This document shows positions 53,811-64,000 of a stretch of 64,000 bases of DNA, in pieces. Location: NCBI GenBank assembly GCA_033297075.1, contig MU858054.1, positions 248,001-312,000 on the forward strand, written 5' to 3'. The notes beneath the pieces are model-generated. The model saw only the letters and a list, made by a program, of their open reading frames with translations. It searched no databases and was not told where the DNA came from. A program made the translations under genes and the position numbers. The first letter of the stretch is position 1; the number at the start of each line of letters is the position of its first letter. The DNA is from Rhypophila decipiens. Lineage: Eukaryota; Ascomycota; Sordariomycetes; Sordariales; Naviculisporaceae.

Positions 53811-54693
53811 ATGATGATGCCACAACCACGACAGGCGTATGCGCCAACACCACATAGCTATGTCCCCAACTCGACTCTATCGGCGACAATAAACCTCGAT
53901 GAGGTGAGAAAACAAAATATCCAATCGCCTATAATACCTCCAGTACGAGCCAGGAAACTGAGGCCCCTCCTCCATGTAGGAAGTGAAGCTTGCCGAGACA
54001 CGCGCAGAGCGCGACCTCCAAGAGTCCCTGGCCGAGATCTTCAGCATCATCGTCACCATCGACGAGCTCGAAAAGGCCTTTTTCAAGGATGCGATCCCCG
54101 AAGCCGAGTACACCGAGATCTGCGAGCGGTCGCTGAAGCAATACCGATCCATCCTTGCCGATGAGACCGTCGCGAATGCTTTTGTCGGGTTGGAGGAGTT
54201 CAAGGCGCAGTGGGATGTATGTTTTGTTTGCTCTTCCATGCACCTGCCTGTCTAGAAAGCCCAAAAAGTCGCATTCTAACTTTTTAATTTCGTGTCAAAA
54301 TAGCTAGAAGTCCCGCGCGCAACAGAACGAATAAGAGTGGGAATGCCCTCAACGGCGGTAACTGCCTCCTCGGGCTCGGCGCCAGCCCCCACAGCGGCGG
54401 GAAACACGAGCGGGACCTTGATCTTGGAGGCTACGCAGGACTTCATCACCTTCTTGGATGCATTGCGGCTGGGCCTCCTGGCCAAAGACCAGTTACATCC
54501 TCTGCTTACAGATGTGATCCAGTCGGTGAACAAGGTGACGGACAGGGACTTTGAGAACAGGGCCAAGATTGTGCAGTGGCTTATTACGCTGAACCAGATG
54601 AAGGCGACTCAGGAGTTGAGCGAGGACCAGGCACGCGAGCTGGAGCTAGATATCAACTCGGCTTACCAGGGCTTCAAGAATACATTGACATGA
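53811..54693 (+). CDS. VPS28: ESCRT-I subunit Vps28
   Basis: Exons 53811-53903, 53980-54216 and 54304-54693 give 239 residues, close to yeast Vps28 (242). The start has three consecutive ATG codons (MMMPQPRQ); any could be used. The first join restores LSATINLDE/EVKLAETRAERD, the conserved start of the N-terminal helical hairpin that binds Vps23 and Vps37. ILEATQDFITFLDALRL begins the C-terminal four-helix bundle (about 145-239) that recruits ESCRT-II through Vps36; FENRAKIVQWLITLNQM is its typical core. The two parts are joined by a Ser/Ala/Thr linker. The protein works on endosomes in sorting ubiquitinated membrane cargo into multivesicular bodies, the destination of cargo tagged by PA-TM-RING ligases such as the one at 43669-45763. 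Its 3' end faces MDM12 only 74 bases away. Confidence 0.96.
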
Positions 54694-54735
54694 AGCCTTT
54701 TGTTCACACTGGCTTCTATTGAGTGACATTGACAA

Positions 54736-54750
54736 GGGGGGGGGGGGGGG
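54736..54750. repeat. Poly-G homopolymer, 15 bases, between convergent genes
   Basis: G15 within the 74-base interval that separates the stop codons of VPS28 (54693) and MDM12 (54768). It would be G15 in VPS28 read-through RNA and C15 in MDM12 read-through RNA. Assembly length may be inexact. Confidence 0.9.
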
Positions 54751-54767
54751 AACCTATCCTGCTGCTT

Positions 54768-56318
54768 CTACACCAAGAATGTCCAGAAACTAGGATAAAC
54801 TAGCTCCTCCTCGAATATCCGTCTAACTTGCTCCAACACAAACCGTTCAACCTTGCCCACATTCTTGAGACTCTGTTTCCCACTATCTCGTTGTCCAATC
54901 TCACTCTCGACCCTAATCTCCTGCAACAGGCCTCCTATCTTGACATTTCCTGTAGAAGATGGTCTCCGGTCCTCCTCTGTAGTATCAATATTCTCCTCGC
55001 CTCCAATGGCGGCGACCGCGTCTTCCGGACTGAGAAAACAAAAATGCACCCTCTTCCTGATATTCGCCAGCACACCCACGCCATCAAATGTTAATCCGGT
55101 GATGCTGAGATGTACCGGGATGCCGACAAAACTGGGCATGGGATAGTCTAGCAGGATATCTGCCGTCAGAAGTAGCTTGATATCGCCCGCGTATTTGATT
55201 CGGAAGACGGCTTGGATGTCTTCGACCCGTGGTTCTCGGAACCTGCCTTGGGGGCTCTCGTCATTCTCGTTGTGAGGTGAACTTCCGTCAGAGTCGGGGT
55301 TGGGTACCGTGCCTTCGTGGTCCCCGCCCAGGATTCCCATTGCGTCGCGAGTGGGCGGACGTGATGTACCCACGGACGTGGGCGCCAGGGTTGATACGCT
55401 GTGTTTCTCTCGTAGAGGATGTGGGACGCTTGGCGCCCCCAGAATTCCCAGTCCAGCTGGTGGTCCAGACGGCGAGGCTGGGCTGGAGGGTGAATGGATT
55501 CCAGGTGCCAGGCCAATATTATGGCCGGCCTGATTTTGGTTAAAGTCCAGGATGGAAGAGCTCTGCGACGTATTGCGCTCTCGGCTATGGCCTAGCTGGT
55601 TTTCGGCGTTCCGTTCCATCGCCCTGGCGTATTGTTGCCGTAGGTTGGGGGCAGACGTGCTATGTCCATGGTGAGCTTCTAGCCATGAATTTCCCAAGTG
55701 ATGGGCGCCGGCCATAGCAGCGAGGGGCGTCTGAGTTCCCGAGAGCGCAGAACCAAAATGAGAGTGGAAGTAGCTCATATTCGATGTTCCGCCTGGAATA
55801 CCGGGTGTCGACACGCGAAGAAATGGGCTTCCGGCTCCGGCCTCATTTAGCTGCTTTGTCGGGCTTTTCGACCGCCGCCTGTTTCGGCCCTCCAACATGC
55901 TGCTTCCGAGGTTGAGATGCGGCCTTGGATATGCGGCTGCCGCTCGATCACCTCTGCTGATCAAGCCGGTATCAGCGCCTCCTCTGGCGTTCTCGGTTCC
56001 CGCTTTGCGACGGTCACTCGACGCTCGCAGGTCATCTGGACTGTAGTTGGAGTCATCATCACTGCTCTCCGCATCTGAGTCGGCATCGTCGATATCGGCA
56101 TTCTCTGCGTAGAAATCCGGCAGCGGATCTGTGATGTCCTTGAGCTCCAGCTCGGGCGGGATGGAACCGAATTCAAAGTCATGCACAGTGACGGATTTGA
56201 TGAAGCGAGGTAGGGGCACTGTTTGGAATCTCGCGTGGATGAAATCGCGAATCTGGTGCGCCAGTTCAAGCCCGTCGGGCCCGCCTGTGACCGTCTCCCA
56301 GTTGAGGTCGATGGACAT
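54768..56318 (-). CDS. MDM12: ERMES subunit Mdm12 (SMP-domain lipid-transfer protein)
   Basis: Single exon, 516 residues. It starts [20 protein letters not shown], the canonical Mdm12 N-terminus, continues with [24 protein letters not shown] sequence (about 42-60) and ends YPSFWTFLV. The SMP beta-barrel is split: the N-terminal strands (about 1-70) and the C-terminal half (about 375-516; [33 protein letters not shown]) flank a 300-residue Ser/Pro/Asn/Gly-rich insertion. That insertion is common in filamentous fungi and explains the length against yeast Mdm12 (271). Mdm12 bridges Mmm1 in the ER and Mdm34/Mdm10 in the mitochondrial outer membrane and carries phospholipids at contact sites. The reading frame is complete. 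Confidence 0.96.
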   Translation of the reverse strand: MSIDLNWETVTGGPDGLELAHQIRDFIHARFQTVPLPRFIKSVTVHDFEFGSIPPELELKDITDPLPDFYAENADIDDADSDAESSDDDSNYSPDDLRASSDRRKAGTENARGGADTGLISRGDRAAAAYPRPHLNLGSSMLEGRNRRRSKSPTKQLNEAGAGSPFLRVSTPGIPGGTSNMSYFHSHFGSALSGTQTPLAAMAGAHHLGNSWLEAHHGHSTSAPNLRQQYARAMERNAENQLGHSRERNTSQSSSILDFNQNQAGHNIGLAPGIHSPSSPASPSGPPAGLGILGAPSVPHPLREKHSVSTLAPTSVGTSRPPTRDAMGILGGDHEGTVPNPDSDGSSPHNENDESPQGRFREPRVEDIQAVFRIKYAGDIKLLLTADILLDYPMPSFVGIPVHLSITGLTFDGVGVLANIRKRVHFCFLSPEDAVAAIGGEENIDTTEEDRRPSSTGNVKIGGLLQEIRVESEIGQRDSGKQSLKNVGKVERFVLEQVRRIFEEELVYPSFWTFLV

Positions 56319-57069
56319 GAGTGTGGTGGAGGGTTGGTCGGGGGTTTTGGTGAAACGGCGAATTCGTTGCAGCGAGGAAAGGCAAAATGCACTGTGCGGG
56401 TATCATTGTGACTTCGATGAATGAACGTTATCAAAACTCAACGGGCCAAAATAAGAAGCTAAAAATAATAATGAACATATGAATTCGAAGTTGAATTGAA
56501 CCTAGTAAAATGGTCAACTTCGGTGATTAGATGAACAGTTCATTGTTCACTAGCGAAACACTTGATATTTGGTTTTTAGCTCTTCAACACGGAAGGTATT
56601 TCGAAGTTTCGGTCCTTCGTGTTACGAGGATTCGTATCGTACCGTCGGTTACAGGGTCTTGGCGGGAATGCGTCACTGCGCTTATGTAACTGCACTATTA
56701 GCCCCGTCTCCCTGACAACCGCCCTGACCCTGTTTATCCACAAGTCGGCAGTTCTGGCTCCACATCCCGTTGACGTCTCTTAAGCCCCCGTAAACAACCT
56801 TGGAACTTCCACCAGCTTTTCTGCCTAGAGGGTCGCACGTCAATTGGATCAAGCCGTCATCTTTGTCATTACCATGGGGGATAATATGTGATCGCTCATC
56901 ACGTCTTCGCATACTTTTCCTTTCGATTCAACTAACCCAACAACAGCAACAACCGACAACGACAGAAAATTCCAGCGCCACCCCGGATACGACCGGCTAA
57001 CCAAATTCGAGGACTCGTCAACAGTACGGGTTAACCCATCGATCGAGTCTGCCAACCTGGGAAGCGACG
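56319..57069. promoter_or_regulatory. Divergent promoter region of MDM12 and the BRCT gene
   Basis: 750 bases between the two start codons, expected to contain both promoters. The 450 bases next to MDM12 are AT-rich; the 150 bases before 57070 are CA-rich leader-like sequence. No further feature supported. Confidence 0.5.
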
Positions 57070-60000
57070 ATGGATCCACAATCACCACCGAAACGAATGA
57101 CGCGGGCGCGGGCAGCCGCAAAATCCACCACTGAGCCGGCCACCAAGACGACCCGGATCGTGACTGCCGCCTCCAAGGCCAAGGCCACACGGAGTACTGC
57201 CACCGCACCCACGTCGAGCTCGACCAACAAGCGCAAGATTCGTCACGATGACGCCGAGGACGAAGATCCTCTGGATGCAGAGCTGCCCGCCAGGCCACCC
57301 TCCTCGGCGGTGCAAATGAAGCCAACACGGGCCACCAGAGGGAGGCCCAAGAAGGTCCTCGATGAGCCGGCACCTGAGAGTACTACCGCGACAGAGCCCA
57401 TCAAGACTACAACCCGCGGAAGACCGAAGAAGACAACAACCGAGCCGGCTGCAGCAGAGCCGGCCAAGGCTGTCAAGCCAACAACACGAACCAAGAAGGC
57501 CAAGGCAGGGGAGGAGGTCGATGCCGACGCCGATGTTGAAGCTGAACCCCCCAAGAAAGCAAAACGTGGCCGCGCAGCTGCCTCGACGATGGCCTCTCGA
57601 CAAGCGACCAGGCCTACCGTCAAAAAGTCGGTCAAGTTCGAAGAGCCCGAGAAGGAGAATATCGCGCCGCGACTCGCTGCTGCGAGCAAATCCTCAACCA
57701 AGGCATCCGAACCGGTCTCTGGTCTGCGCGCCCGGCCCATTCGACGACCAGCCGCTGCCGCCGGTCGAACTGCTCGGGGAGGAAGCACCAAGTCCACCAC
57801 CACCTCATCATCGGCAAGTGATAAGGGAGAGAAGCCACTCCCGTTGAGCCCTAAGAAGGTCAACCAACTGACGATGAACAAGGCGGCGGCGGCGGACTCG
57901 GACGATGAGCTCGCCATGAACGATAAGCCATTGGGCCGATCTTTGACCAAGAACCCAATCAAGCCGCCGGTGGGAAGCAGGAAACAAGCCCAAATCCAGG
58001 CCCCGGCGCCAGCTGAGACAGCGGATCATGATTCCTCTGATGAGGACGAGGTTGAGCCACACCATACGCTGCTTATGGCCACACCGGCTAAACGGCCACC
58101 CCCATCGCCGTGGAAGAATGTTCTCACGTCTCCTCCCAAGCGTGTCGAGGGCATCTTGGCAGCACCTGTCCAGACAGAGTCTGGTGTCGAGGGCAGCAGC
58201 AAGGCGCCCTCCAAAATGTCACTCCTCCAATCGCCTGCGAAGAGAATCCCAGTCTTGAAGAACGGCGATTTCTCGAGCAGTGGTGTTAACGCGACCCCCA
58301 TGAAAATGTCGCTCCTCTCGTCGCCGGCAAAGCGCTCATTCACACCTATGAGGCCTTTTGTGCCCGTAGTGGCTGACATTCCCGAGGCCGAACGTACTCC
58401 TGCTCCTAAGCCAACCATTTTGTCTACACCATTGCCAGCGGAAGGTCACTTGAGCGGTGATGAAGACGATCAGACACATGAGCAGGAAATGGATCAACAG
58501 AATTTGGACGAGGAGTGTGATCACTCCATCCCTGGCTCTCCTACCAGGCTCCAGTTTCCTGGTCGACTCTCTGCTGTTCTGCCTCGCCATGCCGATCCGG
58601 TGTTCAAGGATGCACTCAACGGTTCGGCCGAAGAGATGCGTGAAGGATCCGAGGATATCGAACTCGGGAGGGATGAAACTGTCTCTGAGGACCACATGGT
58701 CCTGGACAATGTTGCTGAATTTGAGCAACAAGACGAGGTCGACCAACTGGATGCCACATCCTCGGCCAATGCTCCTTCATTCGGACTGCGTCAAAAGGAT
58801 CTCCAGCCATTCAACGAGGAGACCGACTCCGAAGACGAGCTGTCCCCGTCACCACAAGAGAGAACCACCACCTCGTTTGGCGCGGTTCCATCTACCCCGT
58901 GCCCTGCGAGCTCCGCCGCCACGCCACGATCCCGCATCGCCCGGAGCACGGCTAAGAGAGTGCGGACAGAGGGCAAATTCGGGTTTACGCCTCTGGCAGA
59001 CCAACTGAGCGGATGGACGGCCGGTCCCAGCCCTCTGAAGACTGGAATCCCGGTCGCGTCTCCAGCGCCGACACCCACAACTGTCCGGCCTTCATCATCA
59101 GCAGAAAACAAGCCGTTTTCCTCTCCGAGCCATGCCGTCGTGGAGAATCAGTATTTCGAGGACGAGATGATGATCCGCCAAGACGCCACCGAAGACGCCG
59201 ATTTCATCATGGCCGAAGGGGAGGGCATCACCCCTGTCCTGGAAGACATTCCCATCACAGAGGAAGACGTGGCCCTGGCAGCCGAAGCAAACGAGATGTC
59301 CCTCATGGAGCCCGAGCAGATCGAGGAATTAATCGGCGGCAACCAGATGCCCGATGACTCGATTTCCGAGGCCAGCCAAGAGTACGGAGACGAGAATGCG
59401 ATCCCAATCGACCCTGCTCTGGTGGACGATATTCCCCCTGCCACTCCGCAACGCATCATCCGCCGCGAGTTCCACACTGTTTCGAAAATCCCGCTCAAGC
59501 CAGCGGCCGAGGAGTCTCCAAGGCGAAAGATGAGAACGCGCAGCCAGAGTGTTTCGCGCTTGCCTGTCCAGGCGGCGCAGCGTCCGACTGAGACTCTGAA
59601 CAGGAGCGCGACCGTCATTTCGTACTCGGCTCCTGATAGAAGGGAGAGTAACCCGTTTGTGGATTATTCTGTCGATCAGGAGGAGCGTGCCAGTTCGGTG
59701 GGGCCTCTTGTAGAGACGCCCCAGAAGACCGAGGTCAGTTGGTCGACGATGGGGACTCCTGCGCGGACTCCTCGTCGTGATCTCGATCCGGCTTTGCTCA
59801 GGGGCGCTGTTGTGTTTGTGGATGTTCATACCAGCGAGGGTGCCGATGCTAGTTCCATCTTTGTCGATCTGCTCAGCCAGATGGGCGCCCGATGCGTCAA
59901 GAGCTGGAGCTGGAACCCTAGCAGTCCTTGTGGGGGGAATGATGGACAGTCGTCGTCGTCCAAGATTGGGATTACACATGTTGTTTACAAGGACGGGGGG

Positions 60001-60803
60001 AAACGCACGCTTGAGAAGGTGAGGGAGAGTGGCGGGGTGGTTCAGTGTGTTGGGGTTAGTTGGGTTCTAGAGTAAGTTGTTGTTTTTCCCGCCTTCGTCA
60101 TTTGATGTCACTAACCGCCGTTTTCTGTAGCTGTGAGCGTGAGAACCGGTGGCTTGACGAAGTGCCGTATTACATCGACACGGCTCTTGTCCCGCGTGGC
60201 GGTGCCCGGCGCCGAAAGAGCATGGAGCCCAGGGCGCTTGCTAACATGAACGGCACGTTGATTCCCACCCCGGTGAGAAATAGCAACCACAACAACACTC
60301 CATCCCGCCAATCTACCGGTGGTCCCAGCACACCGGCCAGTAACAAAAGCAGCAGCCGCCGCCGCGAGAGCGCCCTATGGATCCGTACCCCGGAGCAGCA
60401 GGAAGTCACTCACACTCACACTCCTCCTCAAAGCTACGAGGACTTTCTGAATGACGACAGTGATATGGACTGGAACGGGTGTGACCTCACACCGGTACCT
60501 AAAACCCCGGCCCCAGAGACAATTGCTCGGTACGCGGCGAATATCAATCCCGATGAGACGCCGACTACGGATGAGGATGATGATGAGGATGATCAAGACC
60601 CGCTGCATATGCCCTCGCCTGGCGAGATCATGACACGCACTTGCCCGCCCAAGGCTTCTTCGAAGTTATTCAGTGATTTGGGTGCGGGTAGATTGCAGAG
60701 AGATAAAGACGAGGGGGTCTTGATGAGGCTTATGGCTGCGAGGAGGAAGAGCTTGCAGTTTGCGCCCAAGGTTGCTAGTCCTTTGAGTAAGGCGTGGTAT
60801 TAG
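57070..60803 (+). CDS. BRCT-domain chromatin protein with AT-hooks (microcephalin-like)
   Basis: Exons 57070-60071 and 60131-60803 give 1224 residues; the join restores VSWVLDCERENRWL, the end of a BRCT domain. The first 900 residues are disordered and basic, then acidic. Visible motifs: two AT-hook cores RGRPKK at 90-95 and 116-121; KSVKF at 186-190 (fits the PP1 docking motif); KEN at 195-197 (fits the APC/C degron); many SP/TP sites with Lys or Arg nearby, including the related pair MSLLQSPAKR and MSLLSSPAKR. The BRCT domain runs from about 909 (LLRGAVVFVDV) to about 1015. The C-terminal part has ESALWIRTPEQQ and ends LQFAPKVASPLSKAWY. BRCT domains bind phosphopeptides in the DNA-damage and chromosome-condensation pathways. 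A role in mitotic chromatin is inference; I cannot name a yeast ortholog. Confidence 0.88.
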
Positions 60804-61934
60804 GATGATACTTGTGACTGATTTGGGGAGATGCTGGCTTTGTTTCTTTTTGGTGTGCGATTACCTATACCGTATTGTCACATTCTTTGTATCACCTACC
60901 CATCCGAGCCCCTTTCTTTTAGGTACATACTACCGCACCGCAGGTCCTCGCAGGATAAACGTAGGGAGCACGACAGCTTTGTTGCAGCTGTGCGTACACT
61001 TGTAATTAGTATTAGGGAGGGGGTTTCACTCATTCACTCATACTGGACTAGATCGGGTATTTATTTGGTTTACTATGGTACATGGGAGGAGGATAATCAG
61101 GATTCTCAGGAGGTGGAACGGGAAGGTGCTTGGGTTTTTGTTTTTCGCTATTCTTCCTTCTTCTTTTCATAATCACTGGAGGAGGGCGTTCATGGCCTTG
61201 GTGTGATATCTGTCTGTCCGGGGAGGTCGTGGTAAAGTGTACATGTACCTATACCTGTGTATCTGTCTTACTCTACCACAGTTGAATGGACGCTCCTTTT
61301 ATCTTGTACAGTCATTTTCCTTCTATGGAAAATTGTTGTATGGGCCATGGCTTTGTCGATGATTTCCATGCGTAAATTAGACATATTGAGTTGTCTTGTA
61401 CTTCTCACCGGCAACCGCCAACATTGGATAAGAAGAAGGAGCTGGGTCCCGCATTAGCGCTGCTTTGAAAGGCGATGATGAATGATCCAAGAAGCTAGCC
61501 ACTGGACTACACGCGTGGCTACGTCTAAAAGATGACACGCATCCATCACCGACCGGTGTGTTTGGTTCAGATGCACGAGGAATACTTTTCACATGATGCA
61601 TGTAGTGACCGTTGATGTCTGGTTGTATTGTTGGGCATTGTAGATACCTTGCTTGAAAAGAAGCAGGTCACCTAATATATGCAACCGAGAAAATGCCTGT
61701 CACCAAAATATCTCTCTTTGATTCCAGTACTCCAGCTTCTTCCCGCAAGATGATTGCCTACTAGGAGGTTCTGCTGTCTTTATACTATTTGGTTGGCTCA
61801 AGCCTTGGCCCAGCCCCTCCTCTATCTTCTTGTTCAAGTTTCTTATTACTACTCCCAGAGTCCCAGTCAGATCCTTATTTTAGTGCCGCTTTTATCCGTA
61901 GTTCCATCGCTCTCCAAGCCATCCAATCATTCAC
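60804..61934. other. Convergent intergenic region
   Basis: Between the 3' ends of the BRCT gene and the DAHP synthase gene. Only short open frames, no family features; T- and TA-rich stretches fit 3' untranslated sequence. Confidence 0.6.
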
Positions 61935-63431
61935 TCACTGACCAGTAGAAGCAGCCCCAAGTCGTTCAGACCGATAGTGATCGGCGACAAGGAAAGCCAG
62001 TTCGAGCGCCTGCTTCTCATTGAGCCTCGGGTCGCAGAAACTCGTATAGTTGGTCGACAGATCGTCCTCGTCTAGATTCTCGCTGCCGCCCAGACACTCG
62101 GTCACGGCGTCGCCCGTCAGCTCCAAGTGCACACCGCCCAGGTAGCTCCCCTGCTCCTTGTGGATCCTCAGCGTCTGCTGGAGCTCGCTGAAGATGTCGC
62201 CAAAGCGCCTCGTCTTGATACCGCCCGAGACGCTCTGTGTGTTGCCGTGCATGGGGTCGCACTGCCAGACCACCGTCCGGGCGTACTCGCTATCCTCCAC
62301 GGCGCGGATGTGAGCCGGCAGGAGGGACGCAACTTTGCCCGCACCGTATCTGGTGATGAGGGTGATTTTGCCTTCCTCGCGCGACGGATTCAGAGTCCGG
62401 AGGAGCGCGAGGAGGTCGTCTACCGGGGTCGTGGGGCCGACCTTGATGCCGATGGGGTTGGCGATGCCGCGGAAGAACTCGACGTGGGCGTGGTCGATCT
62501 GCCGCGTTCGGTCTCCGATCCATAGGAAATGGGCCGACGTGTTGTAGTACTCCTTTGGGTTGCTATGTATCGACGAGGAAGGCGGATGGGTTGGGTTGTC
62601 GAGCAGGCGAGTGAGAGATTCCTCGTACTCGAGCAGCAGACCCTCGTGGCTGGTGAACAGGTCGACTGTGTGGATCTTGTCTGTCTTGTCGGCGCCGATG
62701 GTGTGCATGAAGCGCAGAGACTCGGTCAGGAAAGACACGGCTTGAAAGTACTTGTCCTTGACGGCTGGGTCCTTGACGTGGCCGAGGTCCCAGTCGAGGG
62801 GATGGTGCAAGTCGGCGATACCAGAGGCTATCGCTGCTCGGATGTAATTCAGCGTCGCAGCTGAGAAGTGGTAGGCTCTGGTGGTAGATTGTTAGTAAAC
62901 TTGTTGACTGGACGGATGGAATGGTTTTTATCGAGCTGCTACATACTGAACCAGACGTTTGGGGTCGAGTTCTCTCTCGTCCAGATGGAAGCCATTCAAG
63001 ATATCACCCCTGAACGACGGGACTTGCTTCCCGTCGACAGTCTCCATCGGGCTGGACCGTGGCTTGGCGTACTGACCGGCCATGCGGCCGATTCTGACAA
63101 CACGCTTGTCGGCGCCCCAGATGAGAACCAAGCTCATCTGCAAGAGCAGCTTGATCTTTGACTCGATGGCATTCTGCTCACAGTAGTCAAAGAGCTCGGC
63201 GCAGTCTCCACCTTGGAGGAGGAAGGCCTCGCCCCGGGCGACGTCCCTCAGGTGCTGCTTGAGCTTGACAATCTCTCGCGGGTGAACAATAGGTGGTAAC
63301 CGCTTGAGCTCCGAGACGGCCTTTTTTACCGCCGCCTTGTCTGGGTAGTCGGGGGCTTGCTTTATGGGCTTGGACCTCCAAGAGTCTGGAGTCCATTCAG
63401 CAGTGGCGCCATTCGAAGCTGGTGCGGCCAT
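61935..63431 (-). CDS. Class II (plant-type) 3-deoxy-7-phosphoheptulonate synthase
   Basis: Exons (minus strand) 63431-62947 and 62877-61935 give 475 residues; the join reads KRLVQ/AYHFSAATLNYIR. The start chosen is MAAPASNGATAEWTPDSWR; an in-frame ATG 15 codons upstream (63476) would add MYINQRPFSHDGSLK. The enzyme condenses phosphoenolpyruvate with erythrose 4-phosphate, the first step of the shikimate pathway to aromatic amino acids. Metal ligands expected for class II are present: Cys in LLQGGDCAELFD, His in CDPMHGNT, Glu in GVHLELTGD and Asp in SFCDPRLN. Substrate-site blocks RIGRMAGQYAKPRSSP and VPSFRGD are intact. Filamentous ascomycetes usually hold this form beside the class I enzymes; Neurospora aro-8 is the known example. 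Its feedback control cannot be read here. Family and completeness are certain. Confidence 0.96.
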
Positions 63432-64000
63432 CTTCAGGCTGCCGTCGTGAGAAAACGGTCGTTGATTTATATACAAGGAATGTTCTCTTGAGTTTGTGTG
63501 TTAGTAGAAAGTTTGTCAAATATTAAGATACAAGTTAAGCAACACAAGCCTTGGTGTAAGATGACAGTTGTATAATTCCCATTTTTAATTCAGTGGGAAA
63601 CTTTGCGAAGCTTACCGGGCTGATCTCCGGGGCAACTCACGAGCGACCACGCGGGATGTAATAAGGCAACGTGGTGTTCTTTCGAAAATTTTAAGACTGC
63701 CCCTGGGAGCTTTTGTTTGTCCTGAGTGACTGGACGAGTCTTTATTTTCTTGTCCCTTGATGAGTCAACCGTTGCAACGGGGACTGAATAGGGGACGGGT
63801 ATGAACGGTTGGCTGGGTACATACTTGTAATTGACCAATTAAGTTACCGGCCCCACTGATCACCAACCGCTGTGCCCTAGGTACTGTGCCCCTCCCCAGT
63901 GCCCCGCCCTGCAAAAAGTGTAGCTTCCGGGCTGTAGGTAAGGCTGGCGGACATTTCAGCTCCGGCATCAACGAACATCTAATGTCAATGCAAAAGCTAC
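63432..64000. other. Right-edge region upstream of DAHP synthase
   Basis: Promoter and leader of the DAHP synthase gene. No other gene or repeat is supported up to the window edge. Confidence 0.5.

Overview
The window is eukaryotic nuclear DNA from a filamentous ascomycete (Pezizomycotina, most likely a sordariomycete). The evidence is short GT-AG introns of about 50-90 bp with CTAAC-type branch points, one gene per roughly 3.5 kb, typical fungal orthologs (Mdm12, Kex2, Noc2, a class II DAHP synthase, subgroup C chitinase), and long intergenic stretches rich in CTACCTA/TACGGATAC-type sequence. I support 18 protein-coding genes, most with exon coordinates whose reading frame closes exactly. 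I see no complete tRNA, rRNA or CRISPR array.

Layout. 1-1640 non-coding, with a doubtful edge fragment. 1641-2935 secreted LicD/Mnn4-like protein (+). 4239-5500 ERD2-like receptor with a long acidic tail (+). 6019-7881 GH76 mannanase-like protein (-). 9495-10396 adenylate kinase ADK2 (-). 11964-16173 killer-toxin-like subgroup C chitinase (-), divergent from 17543-22649, a 1630-residue GH55 beta-1,3-glucanase fused to a Cys-rich module, LysM-like modules and two WSC domains (+). 22650-24772 gene-free and partly AT-rich, with a minisatellite, a hairpin and an LTR-like stretch. 24773-25636 orphan intronless gene (+). 26908-28599 LETM1/Mdm38 (+). 29577-31138 sorting nexin 4 (+). 32209-34912 kexin (-). 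37513-42696 PhoD-like protein (+). 43669-45763 PA-TM-RING ubiquitin ligase (-). 47810-50483 DUF726/Mil1-like protein (+). 50807-53176 NOC2 (-). 53811-54693 VPS28 (+). 54768-56318 MDM12 (-). 57070-60803 BRCT/AT-hook protein (+). 61935-63431 class II DAHP synthase (-).

Themes. Six genes serve the secretory/endosomal system (ERD2-like, KEX2, SNX4, PA-TM-RING, Mil1-like, VPS28) and three serve mitochondria (ADK2, LETM1, MDM12). Secreted glycan-active proteins occupy the left third (LicD, GH76, chitinase, GH55). The most interesting unit is the divergent chitinase/GH55 pair. The chitinase carries hevein-type modules and two Lys-Arg sites between its GH18/Cys-rich half and its C-terminal half. Its neighbour carries the LysM-like modules, two WSC domains, and a His-rich prodomain ending in Lys-Arg. 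Together they look like a two-enzyme fungal wall-attack module that could depend on kexin. All functions are inferred from sequence read by eye; no database search was run.
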